A program made the translations under genes and the position numbers. The notes beneath the pieces were generated by a model that saw only the letters and a program-made list of their open reading frames with translations, ran no database searches and had not been told where the DNA came from. Shown in pieces: positions 1-7,228 of a DNA stretch of 64,000 bases; position 1 is the stretch's first letter; the number at the start of each line of letters is the position of its first letter. Source of the DNA: Vibrio furnissii CIP 102972 (lineage in GTDB: Bacteria; Pseudomonadota; Gammaproteobacteria; Enterobacterales; Vibrionaceae); NCBI RefSeq assembly GCF_000176175.1, contig NZ_ACZP01000011.1, forward strand, positions 62,001 through 126,000, written 5' to 3'.

Positions 1-102
1 ATCTTTTTCAGTCGCCACACGTTTGAATATCTGGCAGAGCGGGATCAGCTCGAACTTGAATTTATAGGCAATGATGTAATTTTACTGAGGAAGCCCCAGT
101 AA
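1..102 (+). CDS. C-terminal end of an unidentified upstream protein (partial)
   Basis: An open frame enters from the left edge and ends with TAA at 100-102, leaving the last 33 codons (ending RKPQ). The stop overlaps the yihI start by one base (TAATG), so the two are probably translationally coupled. The fragment is too short and too plain to assign to a family; it has no recognisable motif. Confidence 0.6.
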   Translation: MFFSRHTFEYLAERDQLELEFIGNDVILLRKPQ

Positions 103-677
103 TGTCTCGACAAAAGAAATCCAAAACCGGCATCAATGGTGATCTGGTTTTTGCACGCAAACACAACCGTACTTCTGGTGAGCTGGAAGGACGCCTGCGT
201 AAAAAAGCGAAAAAACATAAAGGCCTGAAAACGGGTAGCCGTCATTCAGAAGGTGCGGAAGCGGTGGTACGCAACGGTGCGCAGCAACGTGACCCGCGCC
301 TTGGCAGCAAAAAGCCCATTCCATTGATCGTGGATGCGCCGAAGAAACTCAACAAGCAAGAGCGTCGTCTCTCTGCTGAAAAAGAGCTGGCGATGCTGGA
401 AAATGACGCGCAATTGAACGTGTTGTTGGATCGCATCGACAACGGTGAAAAACTGGGTGCTGGTCTGCAAAAATATGTGGATGAGAAACTGGATCGCATT
501 GAAGTGCTGATGAATCAACTGGGTCTGTTTGAAGACGCAGAAGAGATGGAAGAAGCCGAAGAAGCGGAAGCCATCGCGCCACAGCCACAAGCCAAAGCAA
601 CGAAAGCGAAGGCAAAAACCGATGACGATCTGTTGTCTCAGTTTGAAAATCTCGATCTGAACGATTACAAAGGATAA
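102..677 (+). CDS. yihI: YihI, Der GTPase-activating protein
   Basis: A 191-residue hydrophilic protein. The first 60 residues are Lys/Arg-rich, and the tail (about 145-185) is Glu/Ala-rich with acidic runs, matching YihI. In enterobacteria YihI stimulates the GTPase of Der (EngA), an essential ribosome-assembly GTPase, and so restrains 50S maturation. The ATG at 102 has a good ribosome site (GAGGAAG at 88-94) and overlaps the preceding stop. The next gene (DUF2489) follows after 9 bases and then hemN, the order seen in other vibrios. Function is by family; the sequence itself shows only composition and context. Confidence 0.88.
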   Translation: MSRQKKSKTGINGDLVFARKHNRTSGELEGRLRKKAKKHKGLKTGSRHSEGAEAVVRNGAQQRDPRLGSKKPIPLIVDAPKKLNKQERRLSAEKELAMLENDAQLNVLLDRIDNGEKLGAGLQKYVDEKLDRIEVLMNQLGLFEDAEEMEEAEEAEAIAPQPQAKATKAKAKTDDDLLSQFENLDLNDYKG

Positions 678-686
678 GGTGCCACA

Positions 687-1175
687 ATGAATGTAACCCT
701 ATTAGCGATAGCTGGAGCTGTGATTATTCTGGGCTTAGCGGCCTACGCGGGTTACCTTTTGTTGCAACTGAAAAAGCAAAAGGAGCTGCAGCAGCAGCAC
801 CAGGCGTTGGCGATCGAAAAACGCAATGCGAACATTTTCGAAAACGTCAACATTCTGTGCTTGGCCGGGATTCAAGGGCAGTGTGATTTGTCGGAAATCA
901 GCATCCGCGTCTACTGCATCATGGATTACGTTCAGGGCGAAGACCGCGTGGATTTTGATCGTGACTACCCGGCAACCGCCGAGTTGTACCACATTGTCAA
1001 AGACATGCCGCGTGGTGACGCCCGCCAGCAGATGGTGAAGAAGGAGCGTATGCAACACAACCTGATTCGCCTGAAAGCAGAATCCCGCCTCAACGACGCC
1101 ATCGTCGAAGAGTTAAAAGCGCTGCAAAAACGTGTTCAGCCACTGAACAACCAAATTGCCATCCAAATGGTATAA
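687..1175 (+). CDS. DUF2489 family membrane-anchored protein
   Basis: A 162-residue protein. Residues 5-27 form one hydrophobic helix, followed at once by a Lys/Gln-rich stretch, so the chain is probably anchored in the inner membrane with its body in the cytoplasm. The rest is soluble and mostly helical with several charged heptad-like stretches. This matches DUF2489, a family of unknown function typically placed between yihI and hemN in Vibrio. The start is the ATG at 687, preceded by AAGGATAAGG at the end of yihI, which suggests co-translation with yihI. Confidence 0.75.
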   Translation: MNVTLLAIAGAVIILGLAAYAGYLLLQLKKQKELQQQHQALAIEKRNANIFENVNILCLAGIQGQCDLSEISIRVYCIMDYVQGEDRVDFDRDYPATAELYHIVKDMPRGDARQQMVKKERMQHNLIRLKAESRLNDAIVEELKALQKRVQPLNNQIAIQMV

Positions 1176-1242
1176 GTGATACTCCCTCTTTTGAGTGAGT
1201 GATCACGCTAGCAGTTTCGAACATTTTGTTCGCAAATCCTAT

Positions 1243-1278
1243 TTTTGCCACCCGACGTGTCAACGTCGTGTGGCAAAA
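1243..1278. repeat. Long hairpin between the DUF2489 gene and hemN
   Basis: Bases 1243-1258 and 1263-1278 form a 16-bp stem with one mismatch and a 4-base loop. The stem has T at its left edge and A at its right edge, so no U-run follows it on the + strand. It lies 36 bases upstream of the hemN start. It could be an attenuator, an mRNA stabiliser or a protein site; no known motif is recognised. Confidence 0.6.
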
Positions 1279-1314
1279 TAGCCCGTCAAAAGATTGAAAA
1301 CGGAAAGAGTTACT

Positions 1315-2703
1315 ATGTCGTCGCACGTCGTACCCAGTCAGCAGATCGTTTGGGATCAAGCCATTTTAGACAAGTACAACTACTCGGGGCCGCGTTACAC
1401 TTCCTATCCGACCGCTGTGGAGTTTCATGAAGCGTTCACCATTGCGGACTACGATATGGCGTGTACTCAGTACCCTGAGCGACCGTTATCGCTCTACATT
1501 CACATTCCGTTCTGTCACAAGCTGTGCTACTACTGTGGCTGCAACAAAGTCATCACCCGTCATTCGCACAAAGCCGACGAATACTTGGATATTCTGGAGC
1601 ATGAAATCCGTCAGCGCGCATCGCTGCTGGTGGGACGTCATGTCACGCAACTGCATTTTGGCGGCGGCACACCGACCTTTCTGACCAACAAGCAGATCAG
1701 CCGTCTGATGACGCTGCTGCGTGAAGAGTTTCAGTTCGACGCGGATGCCGAAATCAGTATCGAAGTTGACCCGCGTGAGATTCAGCTCGACGTGCTGGAT
1801 CACCTGCGTAGCGAAGGTTTTAACCGCCTGAGCATCGGCGTGCAGGATTTCGATAAAGAAGTGCAGAAGCTGGTGAACCGCGAGCAAGACGAGCAGTTTA
1901 TTATCGATTTGGTCGCGCGCGGAAAAGCCTTGGGGTTCCGCTCCACCAACCTTGACCTGATTTACGGCCTGCCAAAACAAACGCTGGAAACCTTCAGTCA
2001 AACGCTGGCACAGGTGCTGGCGATGAAACCGGGGCGTCTGTCGGTGTTTAACTACGCGCACATGCCGCAGCTGTTTGCCGCACAACGTAAAATCAAAGAC
2101 GAAGACCTGCCGGCGCCAGAAGAGAAAATGGCGATTCTGCAATACACCATCAACACGCTGACGGATGCCGGTTATCAGTTTATCGGTATGGATCACTTTG
2201 CCTTACCGGATGATGAACTGGCGGTGGCGCAACGCAATGGCGTGCTGCATCGCAACTTCCAAGGCTACACCACGCAAGGCGAGTGTGATTTAGTTGGTTT
2301 TGGTGTGTCGGCGATTTCGATGATTGGCGATGCCTACGCGCAGAACCAAAAAGAGCTGAAAAAGTACTACGCTCAGGTCAACGAAATGCGTCACGCGTTG
2401 TGGAAAGGGGTGTCGCTGGATAGCGATGACTTGCTGCGCCGCGAAGTGATTAAACAGCTGATTTGCAATTTCCAACTTGATAAGCGAGCGATTGAGCGCC
2501 AGTTCCGCGTGCGCTTTAATGATTACTTCCGCCAAGATTTGGCGTTGCTACAAACGTTTGTCGACGATGAACTGGTGACGGTCGATGAGCATCACATTCG
2601 CGTCACGTTGCGTGGCCGCTTGCTGATCCGCAACATCTGTATGTGCTTTGACAAATACCTGCGCGATCGCGCGCGTCAGCAGCAGTTCTCTCGCGTGATT
2701 TAA
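1315..2703 (+). CDS. hemN: HemN, oxygen-independent coproporphyrinogen III oxidase
   Basis: A 462-residue radical-SAM enzyme that decarboxylates coproporphyrinogen III to protoporphyrinogen IX without oxygen. The 4Fe-4S motif CHKLCYYCGC lies about 62-71 residues in, and the SAM-contacting GGGTP follows about 50 residues later. The length agrees with E. coli HemN (457). I choose the ATG at 1315 because AAAGAG lies just upstream and the protein then begins like known HemN; an in-frame TTG at 1294 would add seven residues. It is a separate unit from the other haem genes, which are on the opposite strand at 2771-6877. A strong terminator follows. Confidence 0.96.
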   Translation: MSSHVVPSQQIVWDQAILDKYNYSGPRYTSYPTAVEFHEAFTIADYDMACTQYPERPLSLYIHIPFCHKLCYYCGCNKVITRHSHKADEYLDILEHEIRQRASLLVGRHVTQLHFGGGTPTFLTNKQISRLMTLLREEFQFDADAEISIEVDPREIQLDVLDHLRSEGFNRLSIGVQDFDKEVQKLVNREQDEQFIIDLVARGKALGFRSTNLDLIYGLPKQTLETFSQTLAQVLAMKPGRLSVFNYAHMPQLFAAQRKIKDEDLPAPEEKMAILQYTINTLTDAGYQFIGMDHFALPDDELAVAQRNGVLHRNFQGYTTQGECDLVGFGVSAISMIGDAYAQNQKELKKYYAQVNEMRHALWKGVSLDSDDLLRREVIKQLICNFQLDKRAIERQFRVRFNDYFRQDLALLQTFVDDELVTVDEHHIRVTLRGRLLIRNICMCFDKYLRDRARQQQFSRVI

Positions 2704-2717
2704 GCGCGACTTCCGAT

Positions 2718-2750
2718 GAAAAAAGCCAGCATTTCTGCTGGCTTTTTTGT
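2718..2750. terminator. Bidirectional terminator between hemN and hemY
   Basis: AAAAGCCAGC and GCTGGCTTTT pair across a 6-base loop, with A-runs on the left and T-runs on the right. It can stop both hemN (+) and the hemCDXY operon (-). Confidence 0.9.
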
Positions 2751-2770
2751 TGTCCGCTGCGCGTTTGAAT

Positions 2771-3952
2771 TTACGCGGATTCGAGCAGCGATAAGGCTTT
2801 GCGCGTCACGTCGTGAGCGGCTTTGGTCAGGTGCTGCTTTTCTAACGCGTCGGCCAAGTAAGCGTAATCGGACACGCTTGAGCGCAAGGACAAGGCTTTT
2901 TCCAGATGCTGCTGCGCATCGGCCCATTGCTGCTCACGCAGATAGAGCTGACCCAATGCGCTGTGCGCCTCGGCATTGTTGCCATCGCGGTTGAGCGCAT
3001 CTTTCAACAGGACAATCGCTGGATGGCGATCGCTGATGTTGAGCTCTGGCAATAAGGCGTAAAGCGCTGGCGATGGGCGTTTTTTCAAACTCTCTTTGAT
3101 CAGCGTGAACGCTTCGTAATCGGCCTTGCGCACAATCAGTTGGCGGATCAGGTTCAGTTCGAGTTGTGATTCCGCTTTGAGTTTACGCGGCAGGCTGTTC
3201 CAGTGGGCAATCAATCCTTCGCTGCCTTTCTGACTGGCGATGGTGTCCATCACCCCTTGGTGAGCAACCAAGGCCAGTTGATCGGCTTCATCCTGCGTCA
3301 TGCGTTTGGCTTTGACCAATTTAGGCAGCAGATCGAGCAGCGGCTGCCACTGTTTCAGTTGGGTGTAAGTTTGCTTGAGCAGGTTGAGCACAATGGTATT
3401 GTTGGGGTGATCGGCTTGCAGCGCGCTCAGCGTGCTCAATGCCGCTTGCAACTCGCCATCGCTCAGTTGCTGTTTGGCGCGCGTCAGTTCCACCGCCAAT
3501 GTGGCGTTTTCTTGCTGCGCAGCCAGCGCCAAATAGCGGTCGCGTTTGGCGCGATCGCCCATGCCGTTGGCGGCTTCTGAGGCCACCAGATAACACAGCA
3601 GCGGCATGTCATGATGATTGGCCCAGCGCGTGACTTTCTTCTCCGCCTGTTTCCAGTCCCCCTCGAGCAATTTGATGATCGCTTCGTTGGTGTAACGACG
3701 CGAGCGGCGCAGTTTGCGTACACTGAACCAGTTCCAAGTATTGGAGCTGGCGTACATCAGTTTTTTCAGCAGATATTCCAGTGCGAATAAGCCAGCCAGC
3801 GCGCCGATGATGAAGATCACCAACGTGGTGACACTCATTTCAATGGTATGACTGGCGACTGAGATCAGCACGTAGCCTTGCTGACCCGCATATTGGGTGC
3901 CGGCAAACAAGCCGAGCCCCAAAACGACAAATAGAAATAGGACACGAACCAT
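2771..3952 (-). CDS. hemY: HemY, TPR protein of the hem operon
   Basis: A 393-residue inner-membrane protein with two N-terminal hydrophobic segments (about 3-23 and 40-63), a basic stretch, then helical TPR-type repeats to the C-terminus, clearest over 305-390. In gammaproteobacteria HemY follows hemX in the hem operon and is linked to late haem synthesis; its exact role is not settled. It is not protoporphyrinogen oxidase, despite the shared name. Its ATG overlaps the hemX stop (TGATG), so it is translationally coupled. Confidence 0.9.
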   Translation of the reverse strand: MVRVLFLFVVLGLGLFAGTQYAGQQGYVLISVASHTIEMSVTTLVIFIIGALAGLFALEYLLKKLMYASSNTWNWFSVRKLRRSRRYTNEAIIKLLEGDWKQAEKKVTRWANHHDMPLLCYLVASEAANGMGDRAKRDRYLALAAQQENATLAVELTRAKQQLSDGELQAALSTLSALQADHPNNTIVLNLLKQTYTQLKQWQPLLDLLPKLVKAKRMTQDEADQLALVAHQGVMDTIASQKGSEGLIAHWNSLPRKLKAESQLELNLIRQLIVRKADYEAFTLIKESLKKRPSPALYALLPELNISDRHPAIVLLKDALNRDGNNAEAHSALGQLYLREQQWADAQQHLEKALSLRSSVSDYAYLADALEKQHLTKAAHDVTRKALSLLESA

Positions 3953-5190
3953 CAGTTAGCCTCCGTTGTCATCGAGCTGACTGTCATCGAGCTGACCGAG
4001 CGGCGCAGACGATCGGTGATCACATCCGCCAGTTGCTTTTGCGTGCCCAGTTTGACCGGATACTCAACCTGCACCTGCTGTTTCGCCAGTTGTTCCAGCG
4101 TCTGATTGAAGGCTTTCACGCGGTTGTCACTTTGATTGAAGAACGATTTCGACCACTGATCGGCGGTGGTGAGTGACACGGTATAGATTTCCTGCTGCTC
4201 GGTGTACACCGACTTAATCGCGGTTTCCAGCTTGGCTTTGAGGTTTTCTTTGAGATAGAAATGCTGCTGCGGTGACAGCAGCGGCACCACGTTGCCATCG
4301 CGCGTGCGGAACGTGATGAAGTTGTTGGCGAAATCTTTCAGCGACGTCATCAGGTTCTGTTGCCAGTTGTTGATATTTTCTGAAACCGCTTGTTCGGTTT
4401 CCTGCGGCGCGTCCGGCAAAATGGCGTTCGCCAGCGGCAGGGTATCGACTTGCTGTTGCAGGCTGGTCAGGCGCAGCACCAAGCCATCGCGATCCAGTCG
4501 TGGAATTGCTTTCAGTGTCGTGATGTCGTTGGCCATTGCTTTGCGCAGCGGTGTCAGGCTCGGATCGTTCAAGGCGGCGATGCGTTGGTCCGCGCTCTCC
4601 ATCAACAGCGTCGCGCTGTCGACATCGTGTTCGAGAAAGAGTTTACGTCCTGCCAGTTTGACCAAGTAATCCGCTTCGGCCAATAGCCAGTCGTTGGGAC
4701 GACGACCTTTGATATCTGCCACGGCCAGTTGCAGGCTTTCAATGCTCTTTTGTTGCTGCGTCAGTACCACTTCTGCGCGATGAGTCAGTTCAGTGGCTTT
4801 GTCGACAGCGTCTTGTTTGGTGGCATCGAGCTGGGCGTTGATGTTGCTGCGCGTTTGCTCAAGCTCGGCGCGCAGGGCTTGAATCTGCGCTTGGTAGTCC
4901 GCTTGTTGCTGCTGGCTATGCAGCGTTAAACCGCCGCCAAACAGCACCGCCAGAACGATCGCGATGGTGCCAAGCTTGACGCCTCGTTTGCCCTGTTTCT
5001 CTTCAAATACCGGTGCTGGCTCGGCGGGGCGCTGTGGTTTGGCCGATGTTGCCGTGCTGCTTTGCCCGGCAGCGGCTTTGTCGGTGGACGCCGCTTTGGC
5101 TTTGGCATCGGGGGAGGTTGTCTCGGCAGCGAGGGCAGTTTTTGATTGTTGTTCAGGTTCCTGCTGAGGATTATTTTTATTGCTTGTCAT
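3952..5190 (-). CDS. hemX: HemX, membrane protein of the hem operon
   Basis: A 412-residue protein with a disordered Ala/Pro/Gln-rich cytoplasmic region (1-68), one transmembrane helix (about 71-90), a coiled coil (about 92-145) and a large periplasmic helical domain. This is the HemX family, often labelled uroporphyrinogen-III C-methyltransferase but lacking methyltransferase motifs; it is thought to support the pathway. It lies 16 bases after hemD. An oddity is that the last residues contain the tandem repeat SSMTV-SSMT, made by a perfect 15-bp duplication at 3967-3996. Confidence 0.9.
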   Translation of the reverse strand: MTSNKNNPQQEPEQQSKTALAAETTSPDAKAKAASTDKAAAGQSSTATSAKPQRPAEPAPVFEEKQGKRGVKLGTIAIVLAVLFGGGLTLHSQQQQADYQAQIQALRAELEQTRSNINAQLDATKQDAVDKATELTHRAEVVLTQQQKSIESLQLAVADIKGRRPNDWLLAEADYLVKLAGRKLFLEHDVDSATLLMESADQRIAALNDPSLTPLRKAMANDITTLKAIPRLDRDGLVLRLTSLQQQVDTLPLANAILPDAPQETEQAVSENINNWQQNLMTSLKDFANNFITFRTRDGNVVPLLSPQQHFYLKENLKAKLETAIKSVYTEQQEIYTVSLTTADQWSKSFFNQSDNRVKAFNQTLEQLAKQQVQVEYPVKLGTQKQLADVITDRLRRSVSSMTVSSMTTEAN

Positions 5191-5206
5191 TGCTAAGAGT
5201 CCTGTG

Positions 5207-5935
5207 TTAGGGCTGGAGAGCCGCCACTAAATCTGGGTTCGCCGCACTTCCTGTGGTCACGATGGTTTGAAATCCCAAGGCTTTGGCATCGTGGGCGATT
5301 CGATCACTGGGTACCAGTAATTTCAGACCAAGCACCCAGCTCAGGCTGGTTGCGGTCAGTTGTGAAACAAAAAACATCAGCTGGTGGCTGCTGGTGATCA
5401 CCAGCGTATCCACGCCCGCTTGTTGCCATGTGGCGACGCAGGCCTCACTGGCAAATGGTAAATCCACGCGTTGGTACACTTCGCGGTAACTGACGTGCGC
5501 GCCACGTGCGACCAATGTGTCGAAAATCAGCTCGCGCCCGCCGTTGCCACGCAAAATGATGACTGATTTTCCCTGCACCGCGTGCAGGGCTGGCAGTGCC
5601 AATAAATGTTCGCTGTCGCTGATGTCCGGGTAGTGTACTGGTTGTGCAGAAAGTTTGCTTAAAACGTGTGCAGTTTTTTGACCAACGGCAAGGTAAATGG
5701 CGGAAGTTGGCCAGCAAGATCGCTCAGATTGCAAAAACTGGTGGGTAAATGTCACGGCATGCTGACTCACGGCGATCAGCAGATCACATTGGTGCAGGGC
5801 GGGCAGCAACTGAGGCAGGTCAGCGCCTGCCTTCAGAGTGATCAATGGGTGGTGGAGGGCATGAATCCCACATTGTGCCAACTGCTGACACAACGCTTGT
5901 CCCTGCGCCTCGGGGCGCGTCACCAAGACGGCCAT
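5207..5935 (-). CDS. hemD: HemD, uroporphyrinogen-III synthase
   Basis: A 242-residue protein that closes hydroxymethylbilane into uroporphyrinogen III with inversion of ring D. The N-terminal LVTRPEAQG and the C-terminal TTGSAANPDLVAAL regions fit the two-domain HemD fold. Sequence is weakly conserved in this family, so the call rests partly on position: 3 bases after hemC and 16 before hemX. Confidence 0.93.
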   Translation of the reverse strand: MAVLVTRPEAQGQALCQQLAQCGIHALHHPLITLKAGADLPQLLPALHQCDLLIAVSQHAVTFTHQFLQSERSCWPTSAIYLAVGQKTAHVLSKLSAQPVHYPDISDSEHLLALPALHAVQGKSVIILRGNGGRELIFDTLVARGAHVSYREVYQRVDLPFASEACVATWQQAGVDTLVITSSHQLMFFVSQLTATSLSWVLGLKLLVPSDRIAHDAKALGFQTIVTTGSAANPDLVAALQP

Positions 5936-5938
5936 GGC

Positions 5939-6877
5939 TTACTCGTGCTCGGCGTACAACTTGGTCAGAATGTCGCGCGCGCCATCGGCCAGCAGTTGAT
6001 TGGCCAGCTCGACCCCCAGACGTTCGGCATCCTGACGTGGGCCACGGATTTCGCCACGCACAATGTGGGAACCGTCCGGCTCACCGACCAGCGCACGCAG
6101 CCACAAATCATCGCCGTCGAGCAGCGCATAGCTACCAATCGGCACTTGGCAACCGCCTTCCAGTGTGAGGTTCATGGCTCGTTCACACAACACGCGATCG
6201 GTGGTGTCGGCATCGCTCAGCGGTGCCAGCAACGCGCGCAGGCGCGCATCATCCAAACGACACTCAATGCCTACCGCGCCTTGGCCGACAGCAGGTAGTG
6301 ACTGCTCGGGTTCAATCAGGCTGCGAATGCGCTGTTCTAGTTGAAGGCGTTTGAGCCCCGCAGCGGCGAGAATGATGGCATCATATTCACCGGCATCCAG
6401 TTTGCCCAAACGGGTTCCGACGTTGCCACGTAGCTCTTTGATCACCAGATCCGGACGCGCTTCTTTGAGTTGGCATTGACGACGCAGGCTACAAGTGCCG
6501 ACGATGGCGCCGTGTGGCAGCTCATCCAGTGATGCATAGGTGTTGGAGACAAATGCATCACGCGGGTCTTCGCGTTCACAGATGGTCACCAAGCCAAGGC
6601 CTTCGGGAAAATCGACCGGCACGTCTTTCATCGAGTGCACCGCCAAGTCCGCGCGGCCTTCTAGCATCGCCACTTCGAGTTCTTTGACGAACAGACCTTT
6701 GCCGCCCACTTTGGCCAGCGGCGTATCAAGAATCACGTCACCTCGGGTCACCATGGTGACCAGTTCCACTTCGAGCCCCGGATGAGCCGCTTGCAGCGCG
6801 TCTTTGACAAAATGCGCTTGCCATAAAGCGAGTGGACTTTGACGAGTGGCAATTCGAATGGGGGTGGTAGAGGTCAT
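5939..6877 (-). CDS. hemC: HemC, porphobilinogen deaminase
   Basis: A 312-residue enzyme that joins four porphobilinogen units into hydroxymethylbilane. The cofactor-bearing cysteine is C243 in GGCQVPIG, and the catalytic aspartate is D85 in HSMKDVP. Arginine-rich substrate loops ([19 protein letters not shown]) are intact, and the length is normal. The ATG at 6877 has GGGA upstream. It heads the hemC-hemD-hemX-hemY operon and is divergent from cyaA, as in enterobacteria. Confidence 0.97.
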   Translation of the reverse strand: MTSTTPIRIATRQSPLALWQAHFVKDALQAAHPGLEVELVTMVTRGDVILDTPLAKVGGKGLFVKELEVAMLEGRADLAVHSMKDVPVDFPEGLGLVTICEREDPRDAFVSNTYASLDELPHGAIVGTCSLRRQCQLKEARPDLVIKELRGNVGTRLGKLDAGEYDAIILAAAGLKRLQLEQRIRSLIEPEQSLPAVGQGAVGIECRLDDARLRALLAPLSDADTTDRVLCERAMNLTLEGGCQVPIGSYALLDGDDLWLRALVGEPDGSHIVRGEIRGPRQDAERLGVELANQLLADGARDILTKLYAEHE

Positions 6878-7228
6878 GATAATCCCGTTAGACAGTCAAT
6901 AATGGCTTCATCCTATCATTAAGGCTGGGGAAGGTCTTACTCCAAGATCACTGGGATGCTGGTTTGATAGACAATTCACACCGATCGCGCAAAATTGTGT
7001 GACTAGGTTCTCGTTTGTAAACTGCGCTATTATTACAAAGCAACCGTTAGCGTCGACACTAGGAACGGTCGTGAATTCAAGCCTTGTGGCACTACGACTT
7101 TGGTGTGACATGGTGAGCAGATCGCTTTACCAATAGGAATTAAAGTGTTAAATTGATCACGTTTTGTTGACGCATTCGCATAAAACACAACCAAAACGCG
7201 CATTTATGTTTCAACCAAGGAATCCACC
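6878..7228. promoter_or_regulatory. Divergent control region between hemC and cyaA
   Basis: About 350 bases with no convincing gene; a 67-codon frame on the minus strand has no ribosome site and no family signature. The region must carry the hemC and cyaA promoters. A good CRP-like site lies near cyaA and is listed separately. I could not fix the -10 and -35 boxes with confidence. Confidence 0.6.
7143..7164. promoter_or_regulatory. CRP-like site upstream of cyaA
   Basis: The pattern TGTTA-N6-TCACG at 7146-7161 matches 8 of 10 bases of the CRP core TGTGA-N6-TCACA and has A/T-rich flanks. In E. coli cyaA is repressed by CRP-cAMP through a promoter site; the same feedback is likely here. The site ends about 65 bases before the start codon. 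Confidence 0.6.

Noticed and set aside
2771..3952. HemY as protoporphyrinogen oxidase
   Set aside because: The protein is a TPR membrane protein without FAD motifs; the name is shared with an unrelated enzyme.
6997..7012. Possible second CRP site (TGTGA-N6-TCTCG)
   Set aside because: Only the left half matches; the right half is poor compared with the site at 7146-7161.
6908..7111. 67-codon minus-strand frame between hemC and cyaA
   Set aside because: No ribosome site, no family resemblance, and it lies in a control region where divergent promoters are expected.
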